Of a DNA stretch of 64,000 nucleotides, positions 34,446-48,000 are shown piece by piece. Below the pieces are notes generated by a model. That model worked only from the letters and a program-made list of their open reading frames with translations, searched no databases and had not been told where the DNA came from. The position numbers were made by a program, and so were the translations under genes. Source of the stretch: Orthonyx spaldingii (taxonomy: Eukaryota > Chordata > Aves > Passeriformes > Orthonychidae); contig VZTJ01000298.1 in assembly GCA_013397795.1 (NCBI GenBank), positions 95,979 to 159,978 of the forward strand. The letters are read 5' to 3'. The first letter of the stretch is position 1. The number at the start of each line of letters is the position of its first letter.

Positions 34446-37400
34446 AGTCCCATTTCAGCTGTTGGCTTTTTAACATTTTGTTTTAACATCTGGCATAGTT
34501 TAGTTTAATCTTAATAGAGTAGGTTATTAATGATTACGATGCTCACTAAAACCAAAACTATTAAATGGAGAGAAGAGTCAGTATCCCCTTTGCTATTTAA
34601 GGGAATAATTCATTTCCTATGCCAGAGAATAAAACTGCAGGGGTTCAGAAAGATGTGCTCCACTATATCATCTGCTTTCTGGAAAGAAAAGGAAAAGTTA
34701 ATTGTAAGGCACCCTTACTCCACCTCTGAATTTAAGCAAATTCTAGCTCATAGAAATTCTTCTTGCAGACACAACAGCGTGACAGGTGACTCTGACTTAG
34801 TGCTGCCCATGTCACTTTGCATTAGAAAATACAGTATGACTGACATGAGTGATATAAAATGTCAAGTAAGACACTTGTCAAAACTGGACACAATTTGGAC
34901 CTTTTCTGTTTAAATGTAGCAAAAGAAACTGTCTTAAAAGGAAGTTAGGCAGCCTGGATTTTGTTTGGTTCTCCTTTTTCCCCCATTAAAGGTGACCTAA
35001 GAATATTAACTTCTAAGTAGTTACAAAGGTTTTGTAAATTTATACTGACAAGCTCTCTCAGTGATGATCAGGAGCAGTCTTTATCAGGAGACAAGTAAGG
35101 GGACTTTGACTCACATTTCTTGCTCTGTGTACACCTGAAATCCCAATGTCCTGCTCTGAAGGTAACAATTCCTGCATTCCTAATGCTGCCCTATAGATTG
35201 TCTCCAGCCCATTCCCATGTAAAGAGTCAAAGTAACGCAACAGAACTGTGCAGCTGCCTTAATTTCCCACTTTTCTCTCCTATCCCTACTGTTCCCATTA
35301 GCAGGAAAGCCTCCAACACTTGGATAAGATGCACAACAGGGTTTCTGTGCCTTATACTGTGATTCTTGGTATAAATCCTTGGACCAGATATCTCTGTAAG
35401 GAGATAAGGATGCTCAGCAAGTGACAGAACTTGGTCTTACATGGTGTTGTAGTCATAGTTTACAATATCAGATCGTGGTCTTGTCAGGTGCACTTTTAAC
35501 CCTGTGGGAGAAGAATTGTGTCCTAGATTTTAGGGTATATAACAAGCAGATTATATAAAAATAAGTTAAAGTCATAGTTGTAAAATACAAGTAAAAGAAA
35601 AGATTTGAAGTGATTCGCAAGTAAGATTTTTATTATCTGGAAAATATTTATTGGCTAAACAACTCTTGGGGTGTTTTACTGTTGACTTTGGGGAAGCTAG
35701 ACTATGGCACAGGTGCATGTCTACAAGGAAGTTTCTGTTTAGATATTCTGGAAAAAACCTCTCATGGCTGCTCTTCCTCTGCAGTGAAGATTCATTCTTC
35801 AATGCATCCTGCAGTTCTGCCCTAATTTGCTCTGAGAGATCTGGCCCAGACACACAACTTCCTCCATAAACCCTGGTTTTGATAGATTTGTGGACAAACT
35901 TGTTGAGTTCCAAATAAGCAGTAGAAATGGTTGCTGTGTATTAGACCACATACACTTGCACTCCTCTTTACATGAAAACATTCTTCATCATTTTCATTTA
36001 TGAATAATTTGAATACTACGTAAAATGAAGACTAGACTCTGAATTTTTGAAAGATATATTTTGTTTGTTAGCTGAATGCAAATAAAAACAGTGATTTAAA
36101 ACAAAGCCACATTCTCTCTGGTGTTTATGAACATAAATGCAATTAAATTAATTTCTGGGATGTTTTCTGGATATTACTATCTTTGTGCCATGATATAGTT
36201 ACATAGATTTAGATGTAAAATTTAGTGGTAGGGAAGGTGGTCTGTGACAATAAGGCTCTTATGTAGCACTTAAACTGTTTTGGTTAATTCTGCAGCAAAT
36301 ATCAAGTGATGGTAGGGAATACTTACAGATCTCACCTCTCCCTCTGGTTATTTCTTCTGCCTGCTAAGGACTCATCTCAAAAAAGAATAGGTAGCCAGAT
36401 TTGTCAAAATCAGTAAAATAAGACATTGTATGAACTACGCTGCCATCCCAAAGCTTACTACTAGTACGGCATAGGCTGGCTTATCATGCTTAAAGATAAA
36501 ATGGACAAGTACAAGTTAGGGGGTGATGTAGCCAACAGTGGTCTCGATTAGGAGGCAGAACTCTTTCAGCTATGAAAAACAAACTGCACTATAAAAGGAC
36601 CTTTGACTTCTGGCTCAAAAAACACAACAAAAATTCTTGGGGGAAGGAGAATATTTTGAAAATACAAACACCGCTACGTTCTTCATTTGGGCTGGAGCTG
36701 TTGTCTGACATCAACATCCTTACCCATTTCATATACTAGATGTTGAAGCTTGATTCTTCATTGCAGCTCCTTTCTTTCTTGTGTTCCTTACCTCTTGAGT
36801 ATTATAATTTTCAGTACACATTTACTTATCTCTTTTTACTCTTCCTCACTTCCTCTGTGCAAGGATTCTTTTATAGGTCAAACAACATAATGTATTGTGG
36901 TGCTTCAGCAACCCCAGCTGTGGCTCCATGTGTTCCACACCCTAAATAAAACATGTAAGGCAAGTCCTGAGGTCACACGGTTGAATATCTGCGATCAATC
37001 TTTACCATGCTGGAGTGTATCAGTCACTTATAACGTTAAAGACCATGGTAACAGCCAGGATTATGCAGCAAGAATAATAAAATATACAAATACATAATCT
37101 TTACACTTCTTGCCATGAACACATAAATCTTTTAAGGACACTAATGTAGTATTTGCACAACCTGATGTATGGAGTAACTTGTAAAATATGATATTGAGAG
37201 AGGAAAAAACCCATTATTTTTCTCTTAACACATGAATGGTTACTGTTGGTAGCAATTTTAAAGAGATGACAAATCTGCTCAGAACTGGAGCAAAAAGAGC
37301 CAGTGTTCTGGGCTGCAAAATCTTCATTCTCTGTAAAGGCATTTTATTAGAAGAGATTGTGGGATGGTAAAGGAGATGGCAATGAAAAGGTAATTTAGGG

Positions 37401-38452
37401 AAAGGGGAGTAAAGTGTAAGTAATTTACATTATGTCATAAAACAGGCTTTACAAACAGCTGTGTTTTAGCTTCAACAGTTCAAGAAATTAAATAGTGCTC
37501 ATGCAATCAGATTCATCAACTCCAAGAAACTGTTCACTAACTATGAGGGAAAAAGGGAAAAATACTTGAAGGAAAATTCCAACACATATCTCTTTCATTT
37601 CAGATGTTAAATAACTACATATTTTTGCAGCATATGTTCCCATGACCTTTATAGCATGGATAGAAGGATATTTTCATAGGATGTCAGAATGCTCCCCATA
37701 AGGGAAGAAATGACATATTTTCAACCTGCCCACCTTCTGAGTCGTGAAGCAGCATATCATTGGAGGGCTAACCGCACAGGCTGTACCCTATACATAATAG
37801 AAGCACAAATCCCATTTGTCACGAACCTCTTCACTATGGAAAATAGGTCATCCTTAAGCATTAGGATTAGGGTTCTGTAGGCCTGGTTTTGTCCTTGATT
37901 CTCCACTTGACTTAGTCCTTAATTTTTCAGCAAGTCATTTTTATTTCTCTGTGTTCAGAAGTCTAAAGCCATGATGTTTGGTCACCCCTTAATGCAGTTC
38001 AAATCTGAGGGTATCTTCTGCTGTTTGGAGAGGATCTAGCACAGTGTGCCCCTGCTTCTCTTTGGGTCACGTACATGCTACAGTAACCATTATCATGCAG
38101 AATTATTTCTGGATCTGTCTTTACTGAAAGGACAGGCATTGGCTTAAGGCACACATGATAAGCTTCATGTATACAAAAAAGGGAGGCTCTTCTTCTGTAT
38201 ATGTGAACATAATTATGCAATTCTGTGTGAAAGATGAGGAAGATACAGGAGAGTGAATAAAGAAGGCAGGAGCCTGAAGGCACAGGCATGTGAGTCATTC
38301 TTGGCCAGTATCCATGCACCAGCTGAGTTTCAGTAGCTGGTCACATGTGTGCAGTTGGCTCTTGGCCCTGGAGAGGTAAAACCTTCTTTTGGCTTTTGGG
38401 GTTCTCTCTAACCCTACAATGGAGTTACATTTGATCCTGAAGCACCACATCA

Positions 38453-38455
<3 letters not shown>
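34446..38455. other. gene-free AT-rich stretch
   Basis: No recognised exon, RNA gene or transposon. The longest frame (34530-34913, 127 codons, plus) has no domain and begins just after a dead CR1 end; it is treated as chance. Confidence 0.55.

Positions 38456-38500
<45 letters not shown>
38456..38500. repeat. A45 homopolymer
   Basis: Forty-five A in a row, followed by TTTAAATTTAAAAAA and an assembly gap. It may be the A-tail of a retroposed sequence on the plus strand, but the bases to its left show no element I recognise. The run length is unreliable next to a gap. Confidence 0.95.
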
Positions 38501-38503
<3 letters not shown>

Positions 38504-38515
38504 AAATTTAAAAAA

Positions 38516-38529
38516 NNNNNNNNNNNNNN
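38516..38529. other. assembly gap (14 N)
   Basis: Fourteen undetermined bases directly after the A45 run and its AT-rich end. The homopolymer is the likely cause. Confidence 0.99.
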
Positions 38530-41280
38530 TCTGTTAGATTTATAAAAGTTGAAGCAACAAGGCAATATAGAAATACTCTCCTTTTCTTAGGCTTTAGAAT
38601 TCAGAACTGGAAACTCTCAAACCAAAATTGTGGTTTAAATGAATAACCATTGGGAAAGTTTTGCTGAACTCTAGCTTTCATGTATGCTATAGTCAGCATG
38701 TGGAAGCATTGGTTATATATTTATACATTGAACAAGGATATCTTCTGTATCATGCCAGTAAAGAAAATGAAGAACACATATTCTGTGGAATAGTACAAAA
38801 AGCATATTTGACCTAGACTAGATGAACACAATTTTTTCTAACATAAACCTAAAGAAAAATACTACTCTTATGGAAATAGAAGGGGAAACAGGAGGTATTC
38901 AATAGCTTACTTCTGACAATAGCTTCTACATATCCCTCTTAAGGCACTATAAAGTGTGCTTATGTCTTCAGAATTGTGATGGCAATAAGCTGTGATTAAT
39001 ACACCTTTAATCTCACATGCAGGAAGTCAAGACTAATTCTTCACTTTGAAAACTAAGGGGCTACAGATGGCCTGACAGTCTGAAATGCAAGTTTCCTCAA
39101 AATTCTCTGTTTTGCTTATCTTTATGTCTAAGTTTCATGATTTATACCTTTTTTTCCCTTTTTAATTACATGATGTTTTCATTTAATTTGTAATCATATA
39201 AAGGTGGATGTGGTTTTTCCAGATGGCTTCTGGGGCCCAGCTGGTTTCAGCATTTCAGACTGAGTAGTTGGCTATCTGTAGGGTTGGAGACCAGAATAAG
39301 TACCTTTTCTGTGTTACTTTCTAAAATGATATGGTTTCTGATTAAAATAACGTGCATGCTCTCAGTATTTTTCTTGATGCCTCTGAGTTCCCAATGAAAA
39401 TAATTTTACCACACAGTGTTCTATGATTGTAGACAATTCTTACATTTTGTCAGAGAGTACTCACCACTGTATGAGAGGTAGCGCTTATAGACTGCCCAAA
39501 GAGGGGAATTTTTTTTTAGGGGGAGAAACAAGCAAACAAACAAAATCCCCCAAAACAAACCCAGAGCCCAATTTCAAACTGGGTGTTTCACAAGATTGCA
39601 ATACATTTGGTCTTCTTGCTAATTTTGTACAAGTCTGGGACACTGAGCGACAGTTTGTGCCAATATCAAGAGCAGATCTCTGAATGAGAGGGATTTATGC
39701 CCACTATGGAGTGACAAGTCTCTAGAGTCTTTCCAAGATTAATTTCACACTTCATAATTTCTTGCGAAAGAGGTGTCCAGAAAAGGCTGAATCAATGCAG
39801 TGAAATAGGCTGTTAGGTTGAATAGGAATTCTGTTCTTACTCTGGACCAAAATGAAGAAAACATCTGCTCTGATGTAGTCTTGCTGACAATGGTGTGGGT
39901 AACTCCCCATGAAATTAGATTGGGCTGAAGCTGGCCCTTAGAAAATTTAGAAGGTTTGCACCTTCCATATTTAAAAAAATGGGCAGAAGTCCACTTTCTT
40001 AACTCCTGGCATTAACTGCTCAGTCATCACCGTATTTTAAAATGAAATGTCAACTGAAAAACATGGTACTGTCTTCTGCATTAATACAAGAAAGTGTACT
40101 TTCAACAGTAAAACTACATGAAAGACATCTATGTTCCTTTTCTTACCAGCTGTGACTGTTAGCACTTTGCCCTGGTTTCACAGCTATCCCACCTGGTTAA
40201 ACATGTGACTTCTATTAGAAGATCTATCATGGTGAGAAGTCAGGCAATAGCTGGCAAACAGGTATGATGCAATTACTTTGGCATCTCTCGACAACCATAT
40301 TCAACTTCCTCCAATGGCAGACCAATCCACAGGCTACTCCATGTGTGTCTGGATAATAGAGTAGGAGAGCAGTAAGTGTCTAGTGGAGAGGACATGTTAA
40401 AGGCTGTCAAATTTTAGGACTGACAGCCTTTCAAGATCATTAGTGAAAGAAGATCTTGAACTTCTTCCTCAGTTTCTTTGTTCTGTAGAGGTTTTTTTTT
40501 CCCCTTAATGAGTACTAAGCATAACTCTTCAAAACCCAGTGCAGTCATGCCGTGATTCCCAGTCTGGTTCTGCACAATCTAGCTTACACCTGAGGCACTA
40601 TAACTATATTAATGCAATGCTCTGCCCCAGCTAATTAAATCTGAGCTAGCTCATGCTTCTGAAAATAGTGCTGTAAAGCATCTAAATATTTACTTGTGAA
40701 GAAGAAGCTGATGTACTGGAAGGCCATGGCCCTGCTTTCCACTTTTCCCATTAGTACCATCCAATTTACTTACGTTTGCCTGGGCACCTGACAGGGTTGC
40801 AGTTACTTAGCTGGCTTTGTTCACTCGGAAACTGTGAGGAGGAGGTTTTGGGTAAGCACTATACAAACAGTGAGCTTAGAGATAATTTGCAATGTAGATA
40901 GACATGTACCATATGGATAGACAAAACAGATGGTGGGTGAGGGAGGAAGAGAGTTAGGAACAGAAGCACAGAACAGCGAACAGATTTCCTCCCAGTTGTC
41001 CTAGAGTCTAGTACAGGGTCAAAATAAGAGACCAAATTCCTTGGCCTGAAGGCTGTTTTCTTATCAGTGTTGCTTAAGTCAGGGAGTAACCTTTTTTTAT
41101 TCCCTTAACTCATTTGCTCACTTTGAGTATTGCCATTACCTTCCAGAAAATTTGAACTGGAGTTTGTCTTTATGTCCAAAGAGTTTAGAGATTTTCTATT
41201 CGCAGTGGTTCTCATCAGGAAAGGTCAGAATAAATGACATTTTTCATAGTCAGTCTAGTTTAAAACCTGGCTGTGGTTCA
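38530..41280. other. gene-free stretch
   Basis: AT-rich unique-looking sequence with no recognised exon or transposon. A CAAACAAACAAA patch is seen near 39530-39545. Confidence 0.55.
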
Positions 41281-41284
41281 TGCA

Positions 41285-41358
41285 TAACAACAGCAACAAT
41301 TTGCATTTATATAGCACCTTTCATCCCTTAGGACCTCACAGTGCTTTATAAACCATAT
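41285..41358. repeat. short ancient interspersed-repeat motif
   Basis: About 75 bp contain the successive blocks TTTGCATTTATATAGCACC, TTTCATCCCTTAGGACCTCA and CAGTGCTTTATAAACCA. This resembles a block (TATATAGCGCCTTTCATCC... CTCAAAGCGCTTTACAAAC) that recurs across amniote genomes in very old L2/MIR-like or SINE elements. I recall the block but cannot name the family with certainty, and the usual downstream part (CCCATTTTACAGA-like) is not visible here. Confidence 0.5.
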
Positions 41359-44300
41359 GTGGGAATAACTTCACTGAAATAACAGTTGAAAATCCTCCTT
41401 GAAGTCCTGCAGCCTGGGGGATAGCTGAGGGGCAGCATACAGTCCAGCACTGCTACACAGCCCGTAGAGGAAAGCATTGGGAAGGTGCTGTTTCTCACTA
41501 CACAACGCTGGTAGATGAAGGGAAAACAGAGTTAAATTGCATAGGAGAAAATTTGGCTTGAATGCACTTTGAGAGGGCAGAAAGAATTGTGATAAAATTT
41601 CAAGATCACTGATCATCAGGGCTTTCTTTTTCTGCAGCTTCTGTAGGATGATACTTCTGACATTACAAGACATTACTGTACTGGCTTGGGGTGAACATAT
41701 TCATATATTTCACTATTCACACTGTCCACAGTCAATATATGTATTTGGGTTAGACGCTTCATAGTGAACTATGTTTGGTAATATATATGGTTGAAAATCA
41801 GGTGAACCTGTCTCTGCTTCAGTCTGACAATATTAGTATGGAGTTTTTTGGTTACACACTACCTTCTCCCCCCCAGAAAAACCCCACAACCAAATTGGTA
41901 TGGTCTTACACATTCTGCTTGTGTAGAGAGCAATGATGAAGGTACTTAATTAGCACAGACTGAGATGAAAGTGTTATCCACCAGAAAATTTACAATAAAT
42001 AGAAAAAATTCTGTTAAGTGGGTTTCACTTAATCAGATAAAAACGTGCATTGTTCTCGTTACTGAATTAATCACGTCAGCTGCTGAAAAATAAGTTACAT
42101 ACATCCCCATACCGTCCTTTGGAAGTGATAAAGCGGAGGGGGAGCAAAGGTTACAATGACAGACAGGCTTTCTGTGATGTCAGCTTGTCCCAGTGCTTGT
42201 CAAGGTGAGCGTGAGAGTACTTTTGTGTGTGTGTGTTACTTTCACTGAGTCATAGGAAAAATTAATTTAGAGATGAGTTTAGCCTACCAAATATGCCATT
42301 AAGTTTGCCATTGTCCTAATCACTGAATTCCTGTCAGGGGGCAGGCAGAGTTTAGTGTAGAGCTTGAATCAGAGGGAGGCTTGTACCCTACGTCATTAAG
42401 TGAAACCAGCAGTAGTATAACTCTTCTTTAACATCTCAGTCATCTCTGAGGGCACTCCTCATGCTGTCCTCAAGGACAACTGTGACAGTGCCTGACTGGC
42501 TTCAGCAGGAGTTGGTGGTACTCCCCCTCTACTCTCAGTGCCGTACGGGTCACCCTGTCAGGGCTGATTCATCACTGCCACCTTTGTCATGGCACTCATA
42601 AAGGTGAGGACCAACATTTCTGCAGGGAACTATCGAGTTATTAAAAACCATAGTGATGATATAAAAATAATATTCCCCTGAGGACATAATTTGTTATACA
42701 TGAGAGGAGGGCTGACAAATGCCCCCGAGAAAGCCTATTATTTTTACTGTTAGAGTGCAAAATATTGTAATAACAGTTTGAGAGGAAACTGGCTGCTTAA
42801 ATGACAGGTTACCATACCTTCCCCCAATCATAAAGAGCCTTCTTTTTTCCCAGTGTTTTATATTTTACTACTATGATGAGGGGAACTCTTTGTAATAAGG
42901 TGTTTAGCTCTCATGACTAATTTGCTCAAAGAAAAACTAATGCCTGTAACCTATTCAGCACTGCTTTACTTAAACCATGTTTCACTGAAGAAGCACCTGA
43001 AAAACATTTTTCCCCCAGCCCTGCCTTTAAATAAATATTTTTTATCGAAGTTATGTGTTTAGTTCACTCAGTTGTGTGGTATTGTTTCAGTTACTTGGCT
43101 GGATGATTGAATGTGAGTAAAGTGTAAAAGGAGAAGTCTCAGTATGGAAAGGGAGATAAGGGAGAAGATATGTATTTATAAAATTGTAAGTGGTAAACAG
43201 AAAAATAGAGAGTAAAGTAATGGGACTCTTTGCCATGGGGTGTTGTATAAAATGAAAATTCCTAAATGGTTCCTAAAGTAAATGTGCAAACACGTGGGAG
43301 TAAGAAATCAACAGCAACAAAATAGGTACCCCTATACACAAGTGTGTTTCCTTTGGTTTATGAGGTCCCTGAGCTACAAAACCCTGGGGGTGAGGGTGCA
43401 GTCTGAAGGGTTGTCACTACAAACTTTCACTGTTCTTGTCCTCTTCCCTTGACTTTGCTGCTGGTCAGCTGGGGACAGGTTACTGGACCAGCGGGGTCTT
43501 TTGTGTGGCCAAGTGTCTTGTTCTTCATTTACTGAATTTCAAGTTGCCCCGACAAATCATTCCTGCCTGTCAAATTTGCAGGTGCATGTTGTATGAAGCA
43601 TTGCAGGACTTATGCTTTCTAGAAATGTTAAAAGTAAATGGGGGAAAAAAGAGAGAGATTTGTTTGTTTGGTTTACAGGGGCAGCTTGAAAGATGGGGGA
43701 TTTTTGATTTCCTGGTCTAACTTCATCATAGTCCCTTGTGCTGCCTTTAGTGCAGGGCAGCTGAATCTGATGTGAATTAAGAATGGCACAAGAGTCCTCC
43801 CACACTGAACTGACTTTGAGCAAAAGTCACAGTCAGAATGGGAGGAGTGGGTGTCCCCAGGCTGGATTCTGACCTGGAAAACACCTCTACTGCTATTTTT
43901 GGCTATGGAATAGAGGCAGAGCCCCAAGATAAACCAGTGCTTCAGAATATGATTAGGAAAAAATTTCCCTTCTTCTTCCTTGTTACCTACCCAAGGGATT
44001 TAAATGCTTTGACTAGCTCAAGGGATACCTTGGGGCAAAGCATTGTTTCTAATTATTGTACTTGGTGGGACAGACTTCTAGATTTCTCTGGGTTTAGAGG
44101 TGTTTTGAGTTGCTGTATATAATGGAATTGTCCCTATCAGCCTCTTTCTTTCTCCCTTTTCTCCCTTGCCTCTCTCTGCTTAAGAGACTGAGCCTGTGGG
44201 GACCCTGGAGCTCTCTGTGACTGTTTTATTCATAGATTTAGCCCCTTTCTTAGTGCAACAGCTTCATCAAATATTTTTCAAGGACAACTTTCCTCCCTAA

Positions 44301-44467
44301 AGGTTTGCTCAGCAGCAATGACTGTCTCATCTAGGTAATCTATTCTGATTAATTTGACTTTAGCTTTCTTGCTGCTCCAGTGGAGTCCAAATTTGTCAAG
44401 GACTTAAATATATATACACACATACACACCAGGGAAGTTTCACAAAAAAACCGGAACACAATGAACT
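41359..44467. other. gene-free stretch
   Basis: No recognised exon or transposon. A short (TG)n tract lies near 42219-42232. Open frames around 43436-44122 overlap on both strands and show no domain. Confidence 0.55.
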
Positions 44468-44490
44468 GCCTCCTAATAAAATTAGGAGGC
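44468..44490. repeat. perfect 10-bp inverted repeat with AAA loop
   Basis: GCCTCCTAAT (44468-44477), AAA (44478-44480), ATTAGGAGGC (44481-44490). The arms pair perfectly. It stands about 70 bp before the plus-strand CR1 fragment and is not part of the CR1 consensus as I know it. It could be a relic of a terminal hairpin or simply a quasi-palindrome correction product. Confidence 0.9.
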
Positions 44491-44561
44491 TCACTCTTTG
44501 GGAAAGGGACTGCTGTTACCGGCCTGACTGGAGCGGCATGCAGCAAAAGCAGCATGGAAGC

Positions 44562-45038
44562 TTCCAGCACAGGAAGGACATGCAGCAGCTGGAGCGAGTC
44601 CAGAGGAGGGCCATGTAGCTGGTCACATGGCTAGAGCACCTCTCCTATAAGGAAAGGCTGAGAGTTCAGCCTGGAGAAGAGGAGGCTCTGGGGAAATATT
44701 ATCTCAGGGACAAAATAGTCTTATAAGAAAGATGAGGGCAGAAGTTTTAGCTGTTGTGATAGGACAAGGGGCAACGGTTTTAAACCTTTGAAAGAGGGTT
44801 TGCTTTAAGTTAGAGATGAGGAAGAACTTTTTTACAATGAGACTGATAAAACACTGGAACAGGTTTTCCAGAGAAGTGGATGCCCCATCCCTGGAAACAT
44901 TCAAGGTCAGTTTGGACAGGATTCTGTGTAACCTGATCTATTTGAAGATGTCACTGAACCTCAAAGTGGGAGTCAGACTAGGTGATCTTTAAAGGTCCCT
45001 TCCAACCCACACTATTGTGTTATTCCATGATTTTATCA
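44562..45038 (+). mobile_element. CR1 LINE fragment, plus strand, with 3' end
   Basis: About 477 bp in sense orientation. It starts in the ORF2 end (CAGGAAGGACATGCAGCAGC, GGAGCGAGTCCAGAGGAGGG), passes GCACCTCTCCTATAAGGAAA, GTGATAGGACAAGGGGCAAC, GGAACAGGTTTTCCAGAGAA and GTGGATGCCCCATCCCTGGA, and ends in the 3' UTR with AGGTCCCTTCCAACCCACAC and TTATTCCATGATTTTAT, the decayed form of the CR1 octamer tail. It is 5' truncated and lacks a few bases near the CAGCCTGGAGAAG block compared with the usual sequence. It is the only CR1 copy here on the plus strand. Confidence 0.92.
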
Positions 45039-48000
45039 TCTTGATGTTATCCCACACCCTTCTCCCTCTCTGCACTTGCTTGTTTTGCTAGAAACATGTC
45101 TATTTCTTGTAATTCATTCTGGTAGAGGAACCTAGTTTTTATAACCCCTCTCATATAGGTCTTTCTTACCTGTACTCCTCGTTCATAAAACACACTTGAC
45201 CTTAAACAATAATTGACCACTTTGCTGTCTTAGTTTAGCTTATTTAAATGGGAATTGATAATGGAATTTATAAAGAGAGGAGTTAAGGCTTTTCTTCTAT
45301 CATAAAGCAATAGAAGCATCACTTTCTTGCAGAACTAAAAGAAAAGCTGAGGTAAAATGAAAGAAGAGAGGAGACAGAGATGCTTAAAGATGCTGATGGG
45401 GTCTTGGATGATATCAGAAACTGAAGGATAATGTGACTAGAAAACACCTTTACTGATGGGCCATGATGAATTTCTAGCTCCCCAAGAAAATAAGTCTTCT
45501 GTGGTTTCTCTGCCTCTCCTCTCATAGTGAATGCATGTTTGAGTAAGAGCCTATTTTACACAGGAAACATGAAAGAAGAAGTGAAGGTAAACCTGCTCTT
45601 CTTCATACCCCATGTGGAATTAGTATTGGAATCGTTGTGAGTTAACTAGAGCTCTTACAGGTATCTTTGTGAAGCTCTTGAGCTAGCAGTGGAAACAAAT
45701 GCCTCTACCCATGCCTTCAGAGGAAGAGGTCATTGTACAAATTCAGAGGTGGCTATAAATCAGCTTTTGTTCCCTTCCCCCCATGTTGTCTGTCCCTACA
45801 GACACAAGTGTGCCTGATCCCACAGTGTATGTGCCTCAGCTGGCCCTATGTTTCAGGAGCCGTCTGTGGGATGCGTTCACCTGACCAGCTGCCTTTGCCA
45901 CAAAAGCTGTTAAAGTGGTGTGCTGTTGCTCAGCAGGCAAGTACCTAACCCTGGTCCTGTGTGTTAACTGCTTGATGGCCTGAGCTGCCATTCAATCCAG
46001 GTGGGGCTGAAAACTTTCTTTTACACAACCCCTGAGGGCATTCAAGCTTAAAAATATGAGCTGCAATGGGTGACTCTCAAGAAGAGTCTCGAAGCTGGGA
46101 TAAGAACAACTCACTGAAATAAGGCTGATTCCCCAGAGCTCAGGAAGGCTGAGCCCTTGTGGTACTTTTTGTCTTGGTTAGCACAGGAAGGCAGATGAAT
46201 TTCCCAGCGCTCTGATCTACAGAGCTTTCCTAATTTACTATTTGGGTTACTTCCCTCCTCTCTGCTCTAGGGTTGCCTGTAGCTTTGGAGGGTCCAGGAC
46301 TCCCCTCCAGAACTCTGTCTCGTTCCCAAGGGTATACCAGAGGTGAGACTGCCGTGCCTTTTAGGTCACTTGGTGCTTTTGGTATGGGCACTTTACTGCA
46401 AACAAGAAGATCATGAGAATTGATTCCGGCTGGATGGGATAAGCAGATGGGGGCTGTTCAGAGAGGCAGACTCCAGATGCTTGTCTGTGTGGTGCATTAC
46501 CTTTCCTTACTTGTTCAAGGGCACCATTGAAAGGTGAACACATTTGGAAGCATTAGCATTCCTCCACACCTTCTGAATAATTTTACTATTTTATAGGAGT
46601 TAATTTTGTTTGAATTTCTTCCTGTTGTTTTCTTTCCCAATCCCCACCACTTAGGAGGTCAACAGAAAGCTACAGCTTGCCTCATATTTATTCAGTGACT
46701 TGTTCAGATCAGCATCTGTCTTTTCAGACTTCTCACATTTAACCCCTTACTTTGGGTAGACCTTTGCTTTTAGGTTTGGAGATAATTCACTAAGTGTCCT
46801 CTGCAGTCTGATTATGACATTGAATTTGGAGAAAGATTTCTGCTTCAAAGGATCGAAAATTATTCAAGGGAATGTTGTGTACTTGTTTTCTTCTCTGTTA
46901 GACATCTTGCACTTCCCACAGAAGTACTTTAAAAGCAATATGTTCTGTGTTATCATATTTAAAAGTAAAGACATTAAAAATATCCGTATCATAATGTTGG
47001 TAGATTAAACTCAGGTTGTTCCCACAGGAATAAAATACTCAGATCAATACTTCTCTCCAGACCAACTTTATTATTTTTAAGCAGCTTTTTATTGTTTAAA
47101 GAATGTGTATCCTACGGGAATTACCAGCCAGAACTGTGTCTTAGGTGATAAACTAATGTTCAACAGAAAGTTGCCCAATAGTTTTATCTCCTAATTTTTG
47201 GGAGGACAGAAAAATTTGATTTCACTTCCTATTTGAACAGAGTCTTTTAATAAGACTGTCCTGCTGTTTGCCATACACTTTGCCTCCACAAAGTGACTTG
47301 TGTGTGGGAAGGAGACAGACTTGAGGCAGTGTTGTTCTGAGATGCTCCCAGATCTGAATAACTGCTCTCTGTGTTTAGGCTGTGAGTAAAAACCATTCCC
47401 TGTCCTTTTTCCGTGGTGCTAAATGAAAGAGAAAGTGTTATGAGACATGTAGTCAAGGTACCAGGTCTCATGGGACCCTCGTGAGCCATAAGGTTCATGC
47501 CCTGGGTCACCAGGTCTGGTGGCTTCAGGATGAGCAGGAGGTAGCAGCCAGTCCTCACTGCAAACACAGGATCCGAAAGAAGACGTGCAATGGGAGTTCT
47601 CTGTAACATCTTCCCCCTGGCCCTCTGTGTCTGAACAGACCCGATAAAGCCACGTTATGCACAGTGCGTGGATTTTTACCCTTCTGTGGTGTGCTCAGGA
47701 GAGAGGACAGATACAGGAGACATAGAACTGCAGATGCAGGCACTACTTTTAAGCCAAAACATTTTTCTCACTGAAGAACAAATCTGCATTTATCAAAGAT
47801 TTCAGTGAAGCGGTTTCTGGTTTGTCTTCCACAAAAAATGATGATGCAAGTATTTGATTTTAACATTTGTTTTATGATTTTTTTTTTTTTTAAACAATGC
47901 CTCTGTTGGGAATATGCTAAATTTGTTAAACACAGCAATCTATAAATATTGGAATTGCATCAAACACTTCTTGTTACTCCCAAAAGTGTTACTATATTCT

